A DNA stretch of 64,000 bases from Imbricaverruca yamaguchii (lineage: Eukaryota; Arthropoda; Thecostraca; Neoverrucidae), in contig JAOTOL010001315.1 of assembly GCA_034440575.1 (NCBI GenBank), positions 266,501 through 330,500 on the forward strand, in the 5' to 3' direction. Shown piece after piece: positions 22,158 through 31,979 of this stretch; the first letter of the stretch is position 1, and each line of letters starts with the position of its first letter. Position numbers and translations under genes: made by a program. The notes beneath the pieces are model-generated. The model was given only the letters and a program-made list of their open reading frames with translations. It did not search any database and was not told the DNA's origin.

Positions 22158-22334
22158 CTAACTAAGCCCAAATGACTGACGTGCGGCGCCGGACGTCGGT
22201 CGGCCGCAGTGGCGCCGACACGACTCTCCCCCGGGACGGAGACCAGACGTGTGGACGCGCCAGCCGACACACAGCGCGCTAATGGGCGGAACGACGAGGC
22301 TGGCGAACGGACGTGTCGTCGTGCCGTGTCGGTC

Positions 22335-22535
22335 ATTCGGCCCGCCACGTGATCATCACGTGCCTCGTGGCGGGCCGGATGAGCGACACGTGGTCACATG
22401 CTGCCACGTGTCACGCACCCGTCCCCCGGCCTGTCGCGTGGTCGGCACGTGAAACGTGGCGGTCATCCGGCCTTCCACGTGGTCAGCACGTGAAACGTGT
22501 GTCATCCGGCCTGCCACGTGGTCCGGTCCCGGTCC
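22335..22535. repeat. CACGTG-rich degenerate repeat
   Basis: Four to five ~45-bp units with CCGGCCTGCCACGTGGTC and AGCACGTGAAACGTG. Most units carry two CACGTG (E-box) words. Confidence 0.75.
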
Positions 22536-22710
22536 CGGGCTGGGCCACTTCATATGGTCTGGCGGTAGGCACACACCTGAGGTGTTGGGAGAGCGCTTGA
22601 GGGTCTTCCTTCGCGACTGTCTGGTGCGCTTCGGGAGTGTTTAACGAAGTGCCTCCATAGTTCGAATTAGTAGTTGACGGTGATGAATGGTGTTGGTTGC
22701 TTCAGCGACA

Positions 22711-22751
22711 GCTGCATGACCACTGCAGTCGATGCGACCCTAATCCCCCCA
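22711..22751 (+). mobile_element. 41-bp mini element m11 with perfect 12-bp TSD
   Basis: Only GCTGCATGACC, GCAGTCGATGCGACCC and TAATCCCCCCA remain, yet the 41-bp insert is flanked by perfect 12-bp repeats GCTTCAGCGACA (22699-22710 and 22752-22763). It lacks the GGGC 5' arm and the AACCAA-type tail. It is the shortest insertion I could delimit. Confidence 0.75.
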
Positions 22752-22763
22752 GCTTCAGCGACA

Positions 22764-23489
22764 ATTGGCTTCCCAAGAGTAAGCGAAATTAGGCAATGCG
22801 TCATCACTAGAGCCGCACCAATCGTTCAACATCAGCGGATGTGTTTTGTGGATGGTGTGCGGATCGTAAACACGGGCTGAATATTCGCCTTCACCGTGAA
22901 GTGGTTCCGTGCTTGTGTACGCCACCGGACCCGTGCTCATTAGCTGAGCTGGCCTCCAGCTGCGTGTGCGCTAGTCGTGCTGTCGTCGCGTGCCGCGTGG
23001 ACGGAGGTCCGTGCCGCGTGGACGGAGGTCCGCACACTGAGCTGCTGGCGTGGCCGGCGCTTTTGTTCGCAGCGTTCTTGGCCGCGCCGGGCCGGGCCGG
23101 CGTGCTGTATCGGGCCGGCATTGATCGGCGCCGGTTGTTGTGCACTGTGCTGTAATGTTGATGAGGGTAATTCGGTGCCTCGTGGTAATGCGACGTCGCG
23201 GTTGTGTACTTAGCAGCGGCAGGTCTACGGGAGCGCGCGATTGCCTTCCGAGGTGCTTTTATGGTTATTGTCTGGGGCCGTTGCGATTGCTAGTCCTAGC
23301 TGTACCCACTGTTTTTTTGTTTTTGTTTTATAAAATAAATTTAGTCCGAGTTGTTGCTGGGGTGGCTTTAGGAACCAGGGTTCTATTGCTAAGCAGGGCT
23401 TGTTGCGTGAACCCTGGCCCCACCACCCGATCCATGAACTCCAGTTCAACGGCAGAATTTAGACCGAAAGTTTAACGGTCCGTCAATGT
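22764..23489. other. Unique sequence, GC-rich centre
   Basis: A doubled GTGCCGCGTGGACGGAGGTC at 22990-23032 is the only internal structure noted. Confidence 0.45.
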
Positions 23490-23661
23490 ACCGACACGGC
23501 CGCCCGGTAGCTCGTCCCCGGCCTTATCGGGCCAGATGCCAACCGACACTCCCGGCCGGGGGCTAAATGCGAGCGCGCGAAGCGATTCGAACCCTGTGTT
23601 GCCAGTACAGGGGAGACCAGTGCAGGCCAGCGCTACAAACCAACTGAGCTACCGGGGCGGC
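23490..23661 (-). mobile_element. Third tRNA-like SINE or tRNA pseudogene
   Basis: On the minus strand CCCCGGTAGCTCAGTTGG is a good A-box context and GGGTTCGAATCGC a B-box; the stem CACTGG...CCAGTA is not a clean cloverleaf. A ~100-nt extension follows the B-box, more like a SINE than a tRNA gene. It is the only copy in the window. Confidence 0.45.
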
Positions 23662-24499
23662 TAATACGCCCCTAATCCCAGCTTGAGAGTCCGTACGCTT
23701 GGGCTTGGCCTACGCCGCTTGAAGCAGGTTTGCCGCCGATGGTCATCGGTGCCCGTTGCCGCAGCTGGTGTCCTGCTCCTGGGTGTTCCCCGGACCAGTC
23801 TGATGACCCAGCGGTCTCCTCTGATCAGTCTGGTGGAGCGCTCTTCTGGTCGATGGTGTGTGATTTCTCCATTCGCTCGATGGGGGTATGTGCCAACTGC
23901 CAGTCCACAGCCTACAGGGCATTGGAAACCTGTAGGGTGTTGGGAACCTGTAGGGAATTGGGAAGCTGTAGGGCACCTTGGTCGAGTTGGGACCCCACTC
24001 TATTTGTCGGCGATAATTTGGTGAAATCGAGCGTTTAATTCACAATTTTGTTTCATACCATTTTGATCAATTGAGGTTTCATACCGAACTGTGGTGAAAC
24101 ATAGTATTTCAATACTTTGAAAAATATTTTGATAGACGCATGTTCAAATATTGTACTTCGTTACCACGTAGCAGATTTCGGATCCAAGACATATTTCCCC
24201 ACTCCAGAGTTGCAGCGGTAGAAAAAGGTTAATTATTGGTATGCGTCATGTTATGCGTCACCATGCAAGGCAATCCGATGTCCAAGAGACCCATAAGTCT
24301 CAGAATCATGTACGGGCCGAAGATAACTGTAAGCAAAATATAAGCAAAATCGTATGGGTGGGGTGTGCCATTACCAGTTCAGGATGGAAAGTTGTACAGA
24401 AGATATTACGCCTCGACAACTTTTCTTCACGCTCCCAGTTAAGTGGCGTCTGATCCAGCTGTTATTTTATTCGGCGGTTCAGGACGCACATTTTTGCTT
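23662..24499. other. Unique sequence with a short CTGTAGGG repeat
   Basis: ACCTGTAGGGTGTTGGGA variants at 23925-23975; otherwise nothing. The right end may include more of the LINE. Confidence 0.4.
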
Positions 24500-24837
24500 A
24501 GAAGCACCATTTTTGAAGAAATGGCAGTATAGCTGGGAGTCCATAGCTGACAACAAGTTAGAGAGGATCAAGCACCGTATTGGTGATTGGTCATCGTCAT
24601 CACATAGAACTGGATGCCACGAGGTGGCGCTATGCCGGCTGCGAATAGTGGCGACCAAAAGCCACTGTGCACAAGGTGCCACGCTCCACCATAATTCAAC
24701 ATGTATTGGTTGCGTGTCCCCGAATTGCCCAGGAGCGAAGACGTCATTTCGGAAGCACTTCAGTCACGTTACGGACTTACTGGGGGACGAGTCGCCGTTC
24801 GTTCAAACGGGACAACTCGTTTCCTCTCAGAAATAAC
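24500..24837 (+). pseudogene. Degraded C-terminal end of a non-LTR retrotransposon ORF2
   Basis: The translation reads like the end of a Jockey/CR1-type LINE polyprotein: W-(x)n-NKLERIKHRIGDW, then HEVALCRLRI, then a shifted frame with a Cys/His-poor remnant (IIQHVLVACPRIAQERRRHFG), then LLGDESPFVQTGQLVS and a stop at 24835-24837. The expected order NKL..IK..W, RLRIGHT-like, HxxxxCP, LGDE is kept, but the frame changes near 24665 and again near 24770, so it is dead. No reverse transcriptase domain precedes it; it is 5'-truncated. It is followed after about 155 nt by the hairpin-tail module at 24992-25054, which I take to be this element's own 3' end. Confidence 0.6.
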
Positions 24838-24991
24838 GTTGTATGTAGTATATACACCACATTAATACCCTGCCAAGTATGTAGTAAAGCCATTACGTTC
24901 TAATTTACATCTCAGCCGGAACTCGTTTGGAAAGGTAGTGTATATGAAGTCGTCTCGACTAGCCTTCCCGTAGTCAATACCATGTGACTAT
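24838..24991 (+). other. Probable 3' UTR of the LINE remnant
   Basis: AT-richer sequence between the LINE stop codon and the hairpin-tail module. No ORF. Its role as 3' UTR is inferred from position. Confidence 0.4.
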
Positions 24992-25054
24992 GTTATGGGC
25001 GTCGCATGACCACCGCAGTCGTCGCGCCCCTAAGCCTCAGTGAACAAACAAACG
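24992..25054 (+). mobile_element. Hairpin-tail module m12 at the 3' end of the 24.5 kb LINE remnant
   Basis: GTTATGGGCGTCGCATGACC, GCAGTCGTCGCGCCCC and an AACAAACAAAC tail. The GGGCG:CGCCC stem is intact. Position 155 nt after the LINE ORF2 stop argues it is the LINE terminus. Confidence 0.68.
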
Positions 25055-25079
25055 CACATTTTTGCAATCATTGCTAGTT

Positions 25080-25204
25080 ACAACGGCCACGCTACTTCGC
25101 CAGTGGGCTGCGGGATTGGGAAATGTCCGAGCGGTGCGAGCGTTGAACCCGGGACCTTTGGGTCCAGAGCTCAACGCTCTAACCACTCGGCCATCCCCGC
25201 CCCG
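25080..25204 (-). mobile_element. SINE-2 lacking its tail end
   Basis: Contains TTCGCCAGTGGGCTGCGGGA, GAACCCGGGACCTTTGG and ACCACTCGGCCATCCCCGCC but lacks the GTGTCGTGAACCAA end. Confidence 0.78.
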
Positions 25205-25550
25205 CGCACGCTCGTGAGTGATATACACCAGTATACAGACGGTCAAATCGGCCATTGACGAGTTCCAGCCCAAACAGCACTTGATTAGTCGGATATTGAT
25301 GAACTGAACTTTCTCGTTTGCGCTCCATTTGTCTCACCGACTCCTTTTCAATCGACGACGGCGATCGATTTATCTTCAGAACGCTTACTCCACGGTGGCC
25401 TGCTACCGGACGCAAACAGTTACTACAAGATGTGCATGGAAAGCAGCCAGCTACACGATTGTGTGATCGGACTCGAGCTGACCCCGACATCGGCGCGCCC
25501 CAAACTCCAATTCGTCACCATCACTACACGATTGCGGATACCGTGCAATG

Positions 25551-25787
25551 GGGGACGAGTAGCCTAGGGGTGCGTTGCTCATCTCACAATCGAAAAGTTG
25601 TGCGTTCGAGCCTCACCTGTCGCTACTCTTCGCCCGCGACCAATTGGCGTGAGATATTGGCGAAGCTGCACGACTCAACGGTCGATGTGTCGTAAAGCCA
25701 ATAACCAACCAACCAATCGGCGTGAGAGATTGGCGAAGCTACGTGACTCAACGGTCGACGTGTCGTAAAACCAATAACCAACCGCTG
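25551..25787 (+). mobile_element. SINE-1 with duplicated 3' half
   Basis: Complete SINE-1 to 25706, then a second copy of the segment from CAATCGGCGTGAGAGATTGG to the tail (25713-25787). Flanks CCGTGCAATG / CCGTGAAATG (25541-25550, 25788-25797) enclose both parts, so the duplicated form either inserted as a unit or arose in place. Confidence 0.85.
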
Positions 25788-26082
25788 CCGTGAAATGAAT
25801 CTTTCACTAATTACTTTTTTACTTCAAAGTGAGCGGGCCACCCAGCGCCAGCACACGTCCGCACCTCCGTCGGTGTTTATCGGTGCGGGTTTGGCCGAGA
25901 CGGGGCCGCCCGGCGCGTCCCCTGCGGCGCAGTGGCGCGCGCGCGCGGCCGAGACGTCTCTGTCTGTTTATGTCGGCGCGGCGCCACTGTGTATGTGGGC
26001 GAACGGCGTCGGCCGGCTCATAAACACAGCCAGCCTGATGCTGCGCGCACGGAATGTCGGCATCCGTGTGTATATATATATA

Positions 26083-26275
26083 TGGGGACGAGTGATCTAG
26101 GGGTAAGTTCGAATCTCGTAATCGAATCTAGGGGGTAATGCTCGTCTCACAATCGAAAGGTTGTGCGTTCGAGTCTCACCTGTCGCTACTCTCCGCCCGC
26201 GACCAATCGGCGTAAGTGATTGGCGACGCTACATGACTCAACGGTCGATGTGTCATAAAAAAACAATAACTAATA
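26083..26275 (+). mobile_element. SINE-1 with rearranged 5' head
   Basis: The A-box region GATCTAGGGGTAAGTTCG is followed by a second partial head (AATCTAGGGGGTAATGCTCG) before the normal B-box and body. It ends in an AAAAAACAATAACTAATATA tail that merges into a TATATG microsatellite, which hides any TSD. Confidence 0.82.
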
Positions 26276-26279
26276 TACA

Positions 26280-26281
26280 TA

Positions 26282-26315
<34 letters not shown>

Positions 26316-26345
26316 GATGGATGGATGGATGGATGTATGTATATA
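26280..26345. repeat. ATGT/ATGG microsatellite
   Basis: TATATATATATGTATGTATG then GGATGGATGGATGG, contiguous with the tail of SINE-1. Confidence 0.9.
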
Positions 26346-26787
26346 AGCTCACCTGTTGTGAAGCAGCCATTTTTAAAAAAAAAGTTGGTGTGATGACGTG
26401 GCGCGTGACACATGGCGCGGCCGGGTCAGTGCGATGACTCACCCGGCCAGCGGGCGGCCCATCTGCACGTCGCGTGACGTGACGCGCCGGCCGGCGGCCA
26501 CGCCGCGTGACGACGATCCAAGTGCCAACGCCGTGTGGAGGTGCAGAATTGCGGTGGGGCGGCAGAGTGGCAGACTGTTCCTGAAAAAGTGGTGTGAGGT
26601 TCTGAGCTGCTAACAAAGGAGGTAAGGATGATCTGCTATATGAGAAGAGAAAATAAATCTGCTGCAATACTACCGTGTAGTGCTATTAACACAGACTATG
26701 TATGCTATTTTATGTAATACACTATGCTTATATGTTCTAGGCAGGTATGCGTTGGCTATTAAAGCATCAAAACATGCATTTCGTATT

Positions 26788-27062
26788 TTCGTGAGTAATT
26801 GTACGTCATCAGTAACAAGCTCGAGTGAACTTATCTGGTTTTGGCAGGTAATTGTACGTCATCAGTAGCAGGCTCGGGCGAACTGTATCTGATTTTGGCA
26901 GGTAATTGTACGTCATCAATATTATGCTTAGGTGAACTGGATCGGACATTGGCGGGTGTTAAAACGACGCCAGTAACAGGCTCGGGTGAACTATTTGATT
27001 TCAGCGGGTAATTAATTGTATGTCGTCCGTATCAGGCCCGGGTGAACTGTATCGAATTTCTG
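26788..27062. repeat. ~55-bp degenerate tandem repeat
   Basis: About 5 units with GGTAATTGTACGTCATCAGT, CAGGCTCGGGTGAACT and a GATTTTGGCA end. Confidence 0.8.
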
Positions 27063-27255
27063 CAATGAAGTCCGGTCGGGACTGGGCTTCTACCTGGGAC
27101 CTGGGACCGAGCCTGGAACCCATGGCTGTGTGCCAGAACTGAACCGAAGACTGCAGAGTCCAGGACTCCAAAATGCATGTCGAACGCCAGGGTAAGAGTG
27201 AAAAATAATTTAGGATACTTACTTACCAGTTATGCTAAAGGAGATAGTTTTCATG

Positions 27256-27322
27256 TCGAATTTCGACCTACTGTTCTCGTTTCGACATCTCACAACACGC
27301 AAACCCATTATTTTAACACTGG
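27256..27322 (+). repeat. Repeat E
   Basis: About 67-bp word series TCGAATTTCGACCTACTG, TCGTTTCGACATCTCACA, CCATTATTTTAACACTGG, shared with 47041-47106 (minus) and 50985-51050. Confidence 0.6.
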
Positions 27323-27947
27323 CTCGTCGGCGTCGTTGGTTATGCAGTGGCCAGAGGAGTGAGTGATATCCGATCAGCGTGAGGTGTTCATGGAGCGGAG
27401 GGGTTGCCTGTCGGTTCAGCTCGGCACGCTCTGACGTGAGGACAGGTGAGACAGCGGGGGAATCCCCCAGATCCCTTCGTTTGTGGTTTGACGTGCTCGT
27501 CGGACTCCGGGCGGCGTTTCCGTCGCCTGAGTTCGGCGTCGCGTGCGCCGAAAACGCGGCAGCTCCAGCATACATCGGCCGGTGTGTCGCGCGCGGAAAC
27601 GACGCGCCGCGCCAGTGCGACCGCCGCGCATCACCCGAAAGGTCGCCGGTTCGATCCGCACCGCATGGAACTTTAACGAGCCGCCGCCGGCGCGGTCGCA
27701 GCTGCGGCGGCTGTCAGCCGGCGACGCGCGCCGACGGCCGGCGGCGATCTTATCCGTTGACTCCGAGTTGGTCGTGGCGGCGCGGTGGTTCGCTGCTTGA
27801 TCTGGCACCGGAGCCTGGCCCTCCGAACGCCAGAACTTAGGACCCACCCCAGGGCCGGACTACCAGGACAGGGCGGGAATACATTTGGAGTGCCCTCGTG
27901 CCTGGCGCAACGTCACCCGATACCCGGCGGAGCAGGTGCCGACGTGT
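27323..27947. other. GC-rich unique sequence
   Basis: Contains GGTCGCCGGTTCGATCCGCA (27642-27661), a B-box-like word that may belong to an old tRNA-derived element. No gene called. Confidence 0.4.
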
Positions 27948-28335
27948 CACGACCTGTCACCTGTCATGACCTGGCACGACCTGTCACCACCTGTCACGAC
28001 CTCTCACGACCTGGTACGACTTGTCATGACTTGTCACGACCTGTCCTGACTTGTCTCGACCTGTCACCACCTGTCACCACCTGTCACCACCTGTCACCAC
28101 CTGTAACGACCTGTCACAACTTGTCACAACCTGTCACGACCTGTCCAGACCTGTCTCGACCTGTCACGATCTGTCACGATCTGTCACGACCTGTCACGAC
28201 TCTGTCGACTTGTCACGATCTACCCTGCCACGACCTCTGTCACGACCTCTCACGACCTCTCACGACCTCTCACGACCTCTCACGACCTGTTACGACCTGT
28301 CCCGGCCTGTCCCGACTTGTCACGACCTGTCCCGA
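27948..28335. repeat. 10-bp repeat (CACGACCTGT)
   Basis: About 38 units of CACGACCTGT/CACCACCTGT/CACGACCTCT. Confidence 0.92.
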
Positions 28336-28574
28336 CGGCGTCATCGGGCCGGATCGGCCCCTGGTGCACCAGCACGCCGCCGGGCCGGGCCTGACCGCCC
28401 GGACTGGCCGGACGGGTGCCACCTTGCCACCGTCGGCGGCGAAAAATCCATAGCCTCGGCTCCATGTCGGCTGGGGATGCGGAGGGACGGTGGGACGGCG
28501 GGTAGCCAGCGGGGTTACTCTGACGTGGCGCGCCCAACGCTCCTCGTGAGCAACGGCTCTGCCGGCAGAGGGAC

Positions 28575-30412
28575 GATGGTCTGTGTGGTCGTCGGCACGG
28601 CTGTGGTCTGTGTGGTCGTCGGCACAGCTGTGGCCTGTGTGGTCTGTATGGTCGTCGGTACAGCTGTGGTCTGTGTGGTCGTCGCGGCTGTGGTTGTGTG
28701 GTGGACGGCTGTGGTTCTGTGTGGTCGTCGGCACGGCTGTGGTCTGGCACGCTGTGGTCTGTGTGGTCTGTGTGGTCTTTGGTCTGCGCTGTGGTCTGTG
28801 TGTGGGCGGCTGTGGTCTGTGTGGTCTGTGGGCCGTCGGCACGGCTGTGGTCTGTGTGGTCTGTGGTCGTCGGCACGGCTGTGGTCTGTGTGGTCTGTGG
28901 CCGTCGGCACGGCTGTGGTCTGTGTGGTCTGTGTGTTCTTTGTGGTCGTCGGCACGGCTGTGGTCTGTGTGGTCGTCGGCACGGCTGTGGTCTGTGTGGT
29001 CTTCCGTGGCACGGCTGTGGTCTGTGTGGTCGTCGGCACGGCTGTGGTCTGTGGTCTGTGGTCGTCGGCACGGCTGTGGTCTGTGTGGTCTGTGACGTCG
29101 TCGGCACGGCTGTGGTCTGTGTGGTCTGTAGTCGTCGGCACGGCTGTGGTCTGTGTGGCCGTCGGCACAGCTGTGGTCTGTGTGGTCTGTATGGTCGTCG
29201 GCACGGCTGTGGTCTGTGTGGTCTGTGATCGTCGGCACGGCTGTGGTCTGTGTGGTCTGTGGCGTCGGCACGGCTGTGGTCTGTGTGGTCTGTGTGGTCG
29301 TCGGCACGGCTGTGGTCTGTGTGGCCGTCGGCACGGCTGTGGTCTGTGTGGTCGTCGGCACGGCTGTGGTCTGTGTGGTCTGTGTGGTCGTCGGCACGGC
29401 TGTGGTCTGTGTGGTCTGTGTGGTCGTCGGCACGCTTGGTCTGTGGTCTGTGTGGTCTGTTGTGGTCGTCGGCACGGCTGTGGTCTGTGTGGTCTGTGAC
29501 CGTCGTCGGCACGGCTGTGGTCTGTGTGGTCTGTCACCGTCGGCACGGCTGTGGTCTGTGTGGTCTGTGACCGTCGTCGGCACGGCTGTGGTCTGTGTGG
29601 TCTGTAGTCGTCGGCACGGCTGTGGTCTGTGTGGTCCGTCGGCACGGCTGTGGTCTGTGTGGTCTGTGACCGTCGTCGGCACGGCTGTGGTCTGTGTGGT
29701 CTGTGACCGTCGGCACGGCTGTGGTCTGTGTGGTCTGTGTGGTCGTCGGCACGGCTGTGGTCTGTTGTGCGTCGGCACGGCTGTGGTCTGTGTGGCCGTC
29801 GGCACGGCTGTGGTCTGTGTGGTCTGTGTGGTATGTGTGGTCGTCGGCACGGCTGTGGTCTGTGTGGTCTGTGTGGCCGTCGGCACGGCTGTGGTCTGTG
29901 TGGTCTGTGTGGCCGTCGGCACGGCTATGGTCTGTGGTCGTTGGAACGGCTGTGGTCTGTGTGGTCAGTGTGTTCTTTGTGGTCGTCGGCACGGCTGTGG
30001 TCTGTGTGGTCTGTGACCGTCGGCACGGCTGTGGTCTGTGTGGTCTGTGATCGTCGGCACGGCTGTGGTCTGTGGTTGGCCGTCGGCACGGCTGTGGTCT
30101 GTGTGGTCGTCGGCACGGCTGTGGTCTGTGTGGTCTGTGTGGTCGTCGGCACGGCTGTGGTCTGTGTGGTCTGTGTGGTCGTCGGCACGGCTGTGGTCTG
30201 TGTGGTCTGTGTGGTCGTCGGCACGGCTGTGGTCTGTGTGGTCTGTGTGGTTGGAACGGCTGTGGTCTGTTTTGTTGTGGTTTGTGTGGTCGTCGGCGTG
30301 GCTGTGGTCTGTGTGGTCGTCGGAACGGCTGTGGTCTGTGTGGTCTGTGTGATCGTCGGCACGGCTGTGGTCGTCGGCACGGCTGTGGTCTGCGTGGCCG
30401 TCGACAATGCTC
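28575..30412. repeat. 27/36-bp minisatellite, 1.8 kb
   Basis: Units of CGGCACGGCTGTGGTCTGTG plus TGGTCGT, with or without an extra GGTCTGTGT. Strong G/T strand asymmetry gives stop-poor frames on both strands. Confidence 0.93.
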
Positions 30413-31171
30413 GAACACGGTCTGGTGGACTCGCTCCGCTTCGCCGGCGGTGTGGGAGCGACTTCCAAGGTGTGGGAGGATAGGGGGCGTCGGTAGATGA
30501 GCACCGACGTGAGACTGGGGAATGGAGGAACGGTGTGATTTACCCAGTTGTGAGATTCAGGAAAAGCCGTCGTGCCGGTTTCAACGTGTCACTGACATCC
30601 TCCATCTATCCATGTGACCTGTTCATCCTAATCTTTATCAAGGTTGGGGATACATAAACTTTATTAACTTTATCCTGTTAATTAACCATAAACTTTATTC
30701 TGCTGAACTTTATCAAGGTTGGGGGTGGGGGAGGAGACGCTGTGCACTCCGTGCGTGTCCAGATGTGACTTGCGTGACGGCCTACCACCCGCCACGGCTG
30801 CTACTTTTGTCGACGTAGTCATGACAACTATTCGCAACTGGCGACCTGTTTCCGAGAAGATCTGCGTGACAAGACATGTCACGCAGATGCGTGACATGTC
30901 TTGTCACGCCACGCGGACATCAAGTTGCCATTTTTTCTAATTAGTTTTGTATTAGGGAAGTAAATATGGTCGTCAGTAAAGCAACTAGGAGTATGTCGAT
31001 TTGGCGAACGGAGTCTGTGAAATGTCGCACGGTGTTTTCAAAAGTCTGGATATAACTAGTTCTATCCTGACCATTGATTCAGGTCGGACAAAGCCGGTTA
31101 AAACCAGTTTCTGCCGGACGCAACTTGAGCGCAAACAAGTGTGAAGTGTCTTAGTATGACCGATGTAGGTC
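30413..31171. other. Unique sequence containing a perfect palindrome
   Basis: CTTTATCAAGGTTGGGG occurs twice (about 30643 and 30710). The palindrome is at 30864-30909. Confidence 0.5.
30864..30909. repeat. Perfect palindrome, 21-bp arms, 4-nt spacer
   Basis: The arm GCGTGACAAGACATGTCACG (plus C) and its exact complement flank AGAT. Each arm also has internal GTGACA/TGTCAC symmetry. Confidence 0.9.
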
Positions 31172-31232
31172 ATACGGGCGTCGCATGACCGATGTAGTCG
31201 ATGCGCCACTGAACTCCAATAACCAGCCAACC
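31172..31232 (+). mobile_element. Mini hairpin-tail element m13
   Basis: ATACGGGCGTCGCATGACCG, TAGTCGATGCGCC and tail CCAATAACCAGCCAACC. No firm TSD. Just upstream, TATGACCGATGTAG repeats part of the element. Confidence 0.62.
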
Positions 31233-31639
31233 AGTGTCCTACGTAGCTGAGAGCCACGGCGGCTGTGATGGTTATTGCCGCTATGACTGCCGATTGTGAT
31301 GCCGATGCCGGATGTTGTCCCCGGACCAAGCCAATCATGTGGTGGGCGAACGTGATGCAGATGGACGGTTCTGACCGAGCGTTTCCGGTAGCTGGTGGTG
31401 TGAGACGGGAGCCCCACCAGCCGATATCACCACACGGTGGCAGGCTGGCAAAACTCGCTCACTCACACACACAGACGGAGCCCCGTCTCCGGGCCGCTGA
31501 CGAAGCCTGGTCCGACCTGCCTCCCACTGACGTCCATAATGTGGACAGGGGACAACAAGGGGAGATGCGCTTTCATGCTTGGGGTTTCCGGTACCTTGGC
31601 CTCGTTTTCTGTATTTGATCTTGCTCTGTGCGTCGGGTC

Positions 31640-31862
31640 TCTTTTACCTCTGTCTGGTCTTCTGTTTCTGGTCTCGTCCTGTCTCTGGTCTCGTCCTGTC
31701 TCTGGTCTCGTTATGCCCTGGTCTTGTCCTGTCTCTGATCTCGTTATGTCCCTGGTCTCGTACTGTCTCTGATCTTGTCATGTCTCTGGTCTTGTCCTGT
31801 CTCTGGTCTCGTTATGTCCCTGGTCTCGCACTGTCTCTGGTCTCGTTATTTGTCTGGTCTGG
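31640..31862. repeat. TCTCTGGTCTCGT repeat
   Basis: About 14 irregular 15-18 bp units such as CCTGTCTCTGGTCTCGT. Confidence 0.85.
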
Positions 31863-31979
31863 CTCGCTCTACGAATCGGATATCATTCTCCATAGCTGAT
31901 GTGCACTGGTCTTACTCTCCGTGTCCAGTGTCGCTATGCGTGTGTGGCGTGCGGCTTCCTTGCTTTCGTCCGTTTTACG

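Noticed and set aside
28270..29922. A 550-aa minus-strand ORF rich in TQTTAVPT repeats
   Set aside because: It is the translation of the 27/36-bp minisatellite; other frames on both strands are equally open and no flanking gene structure exists.
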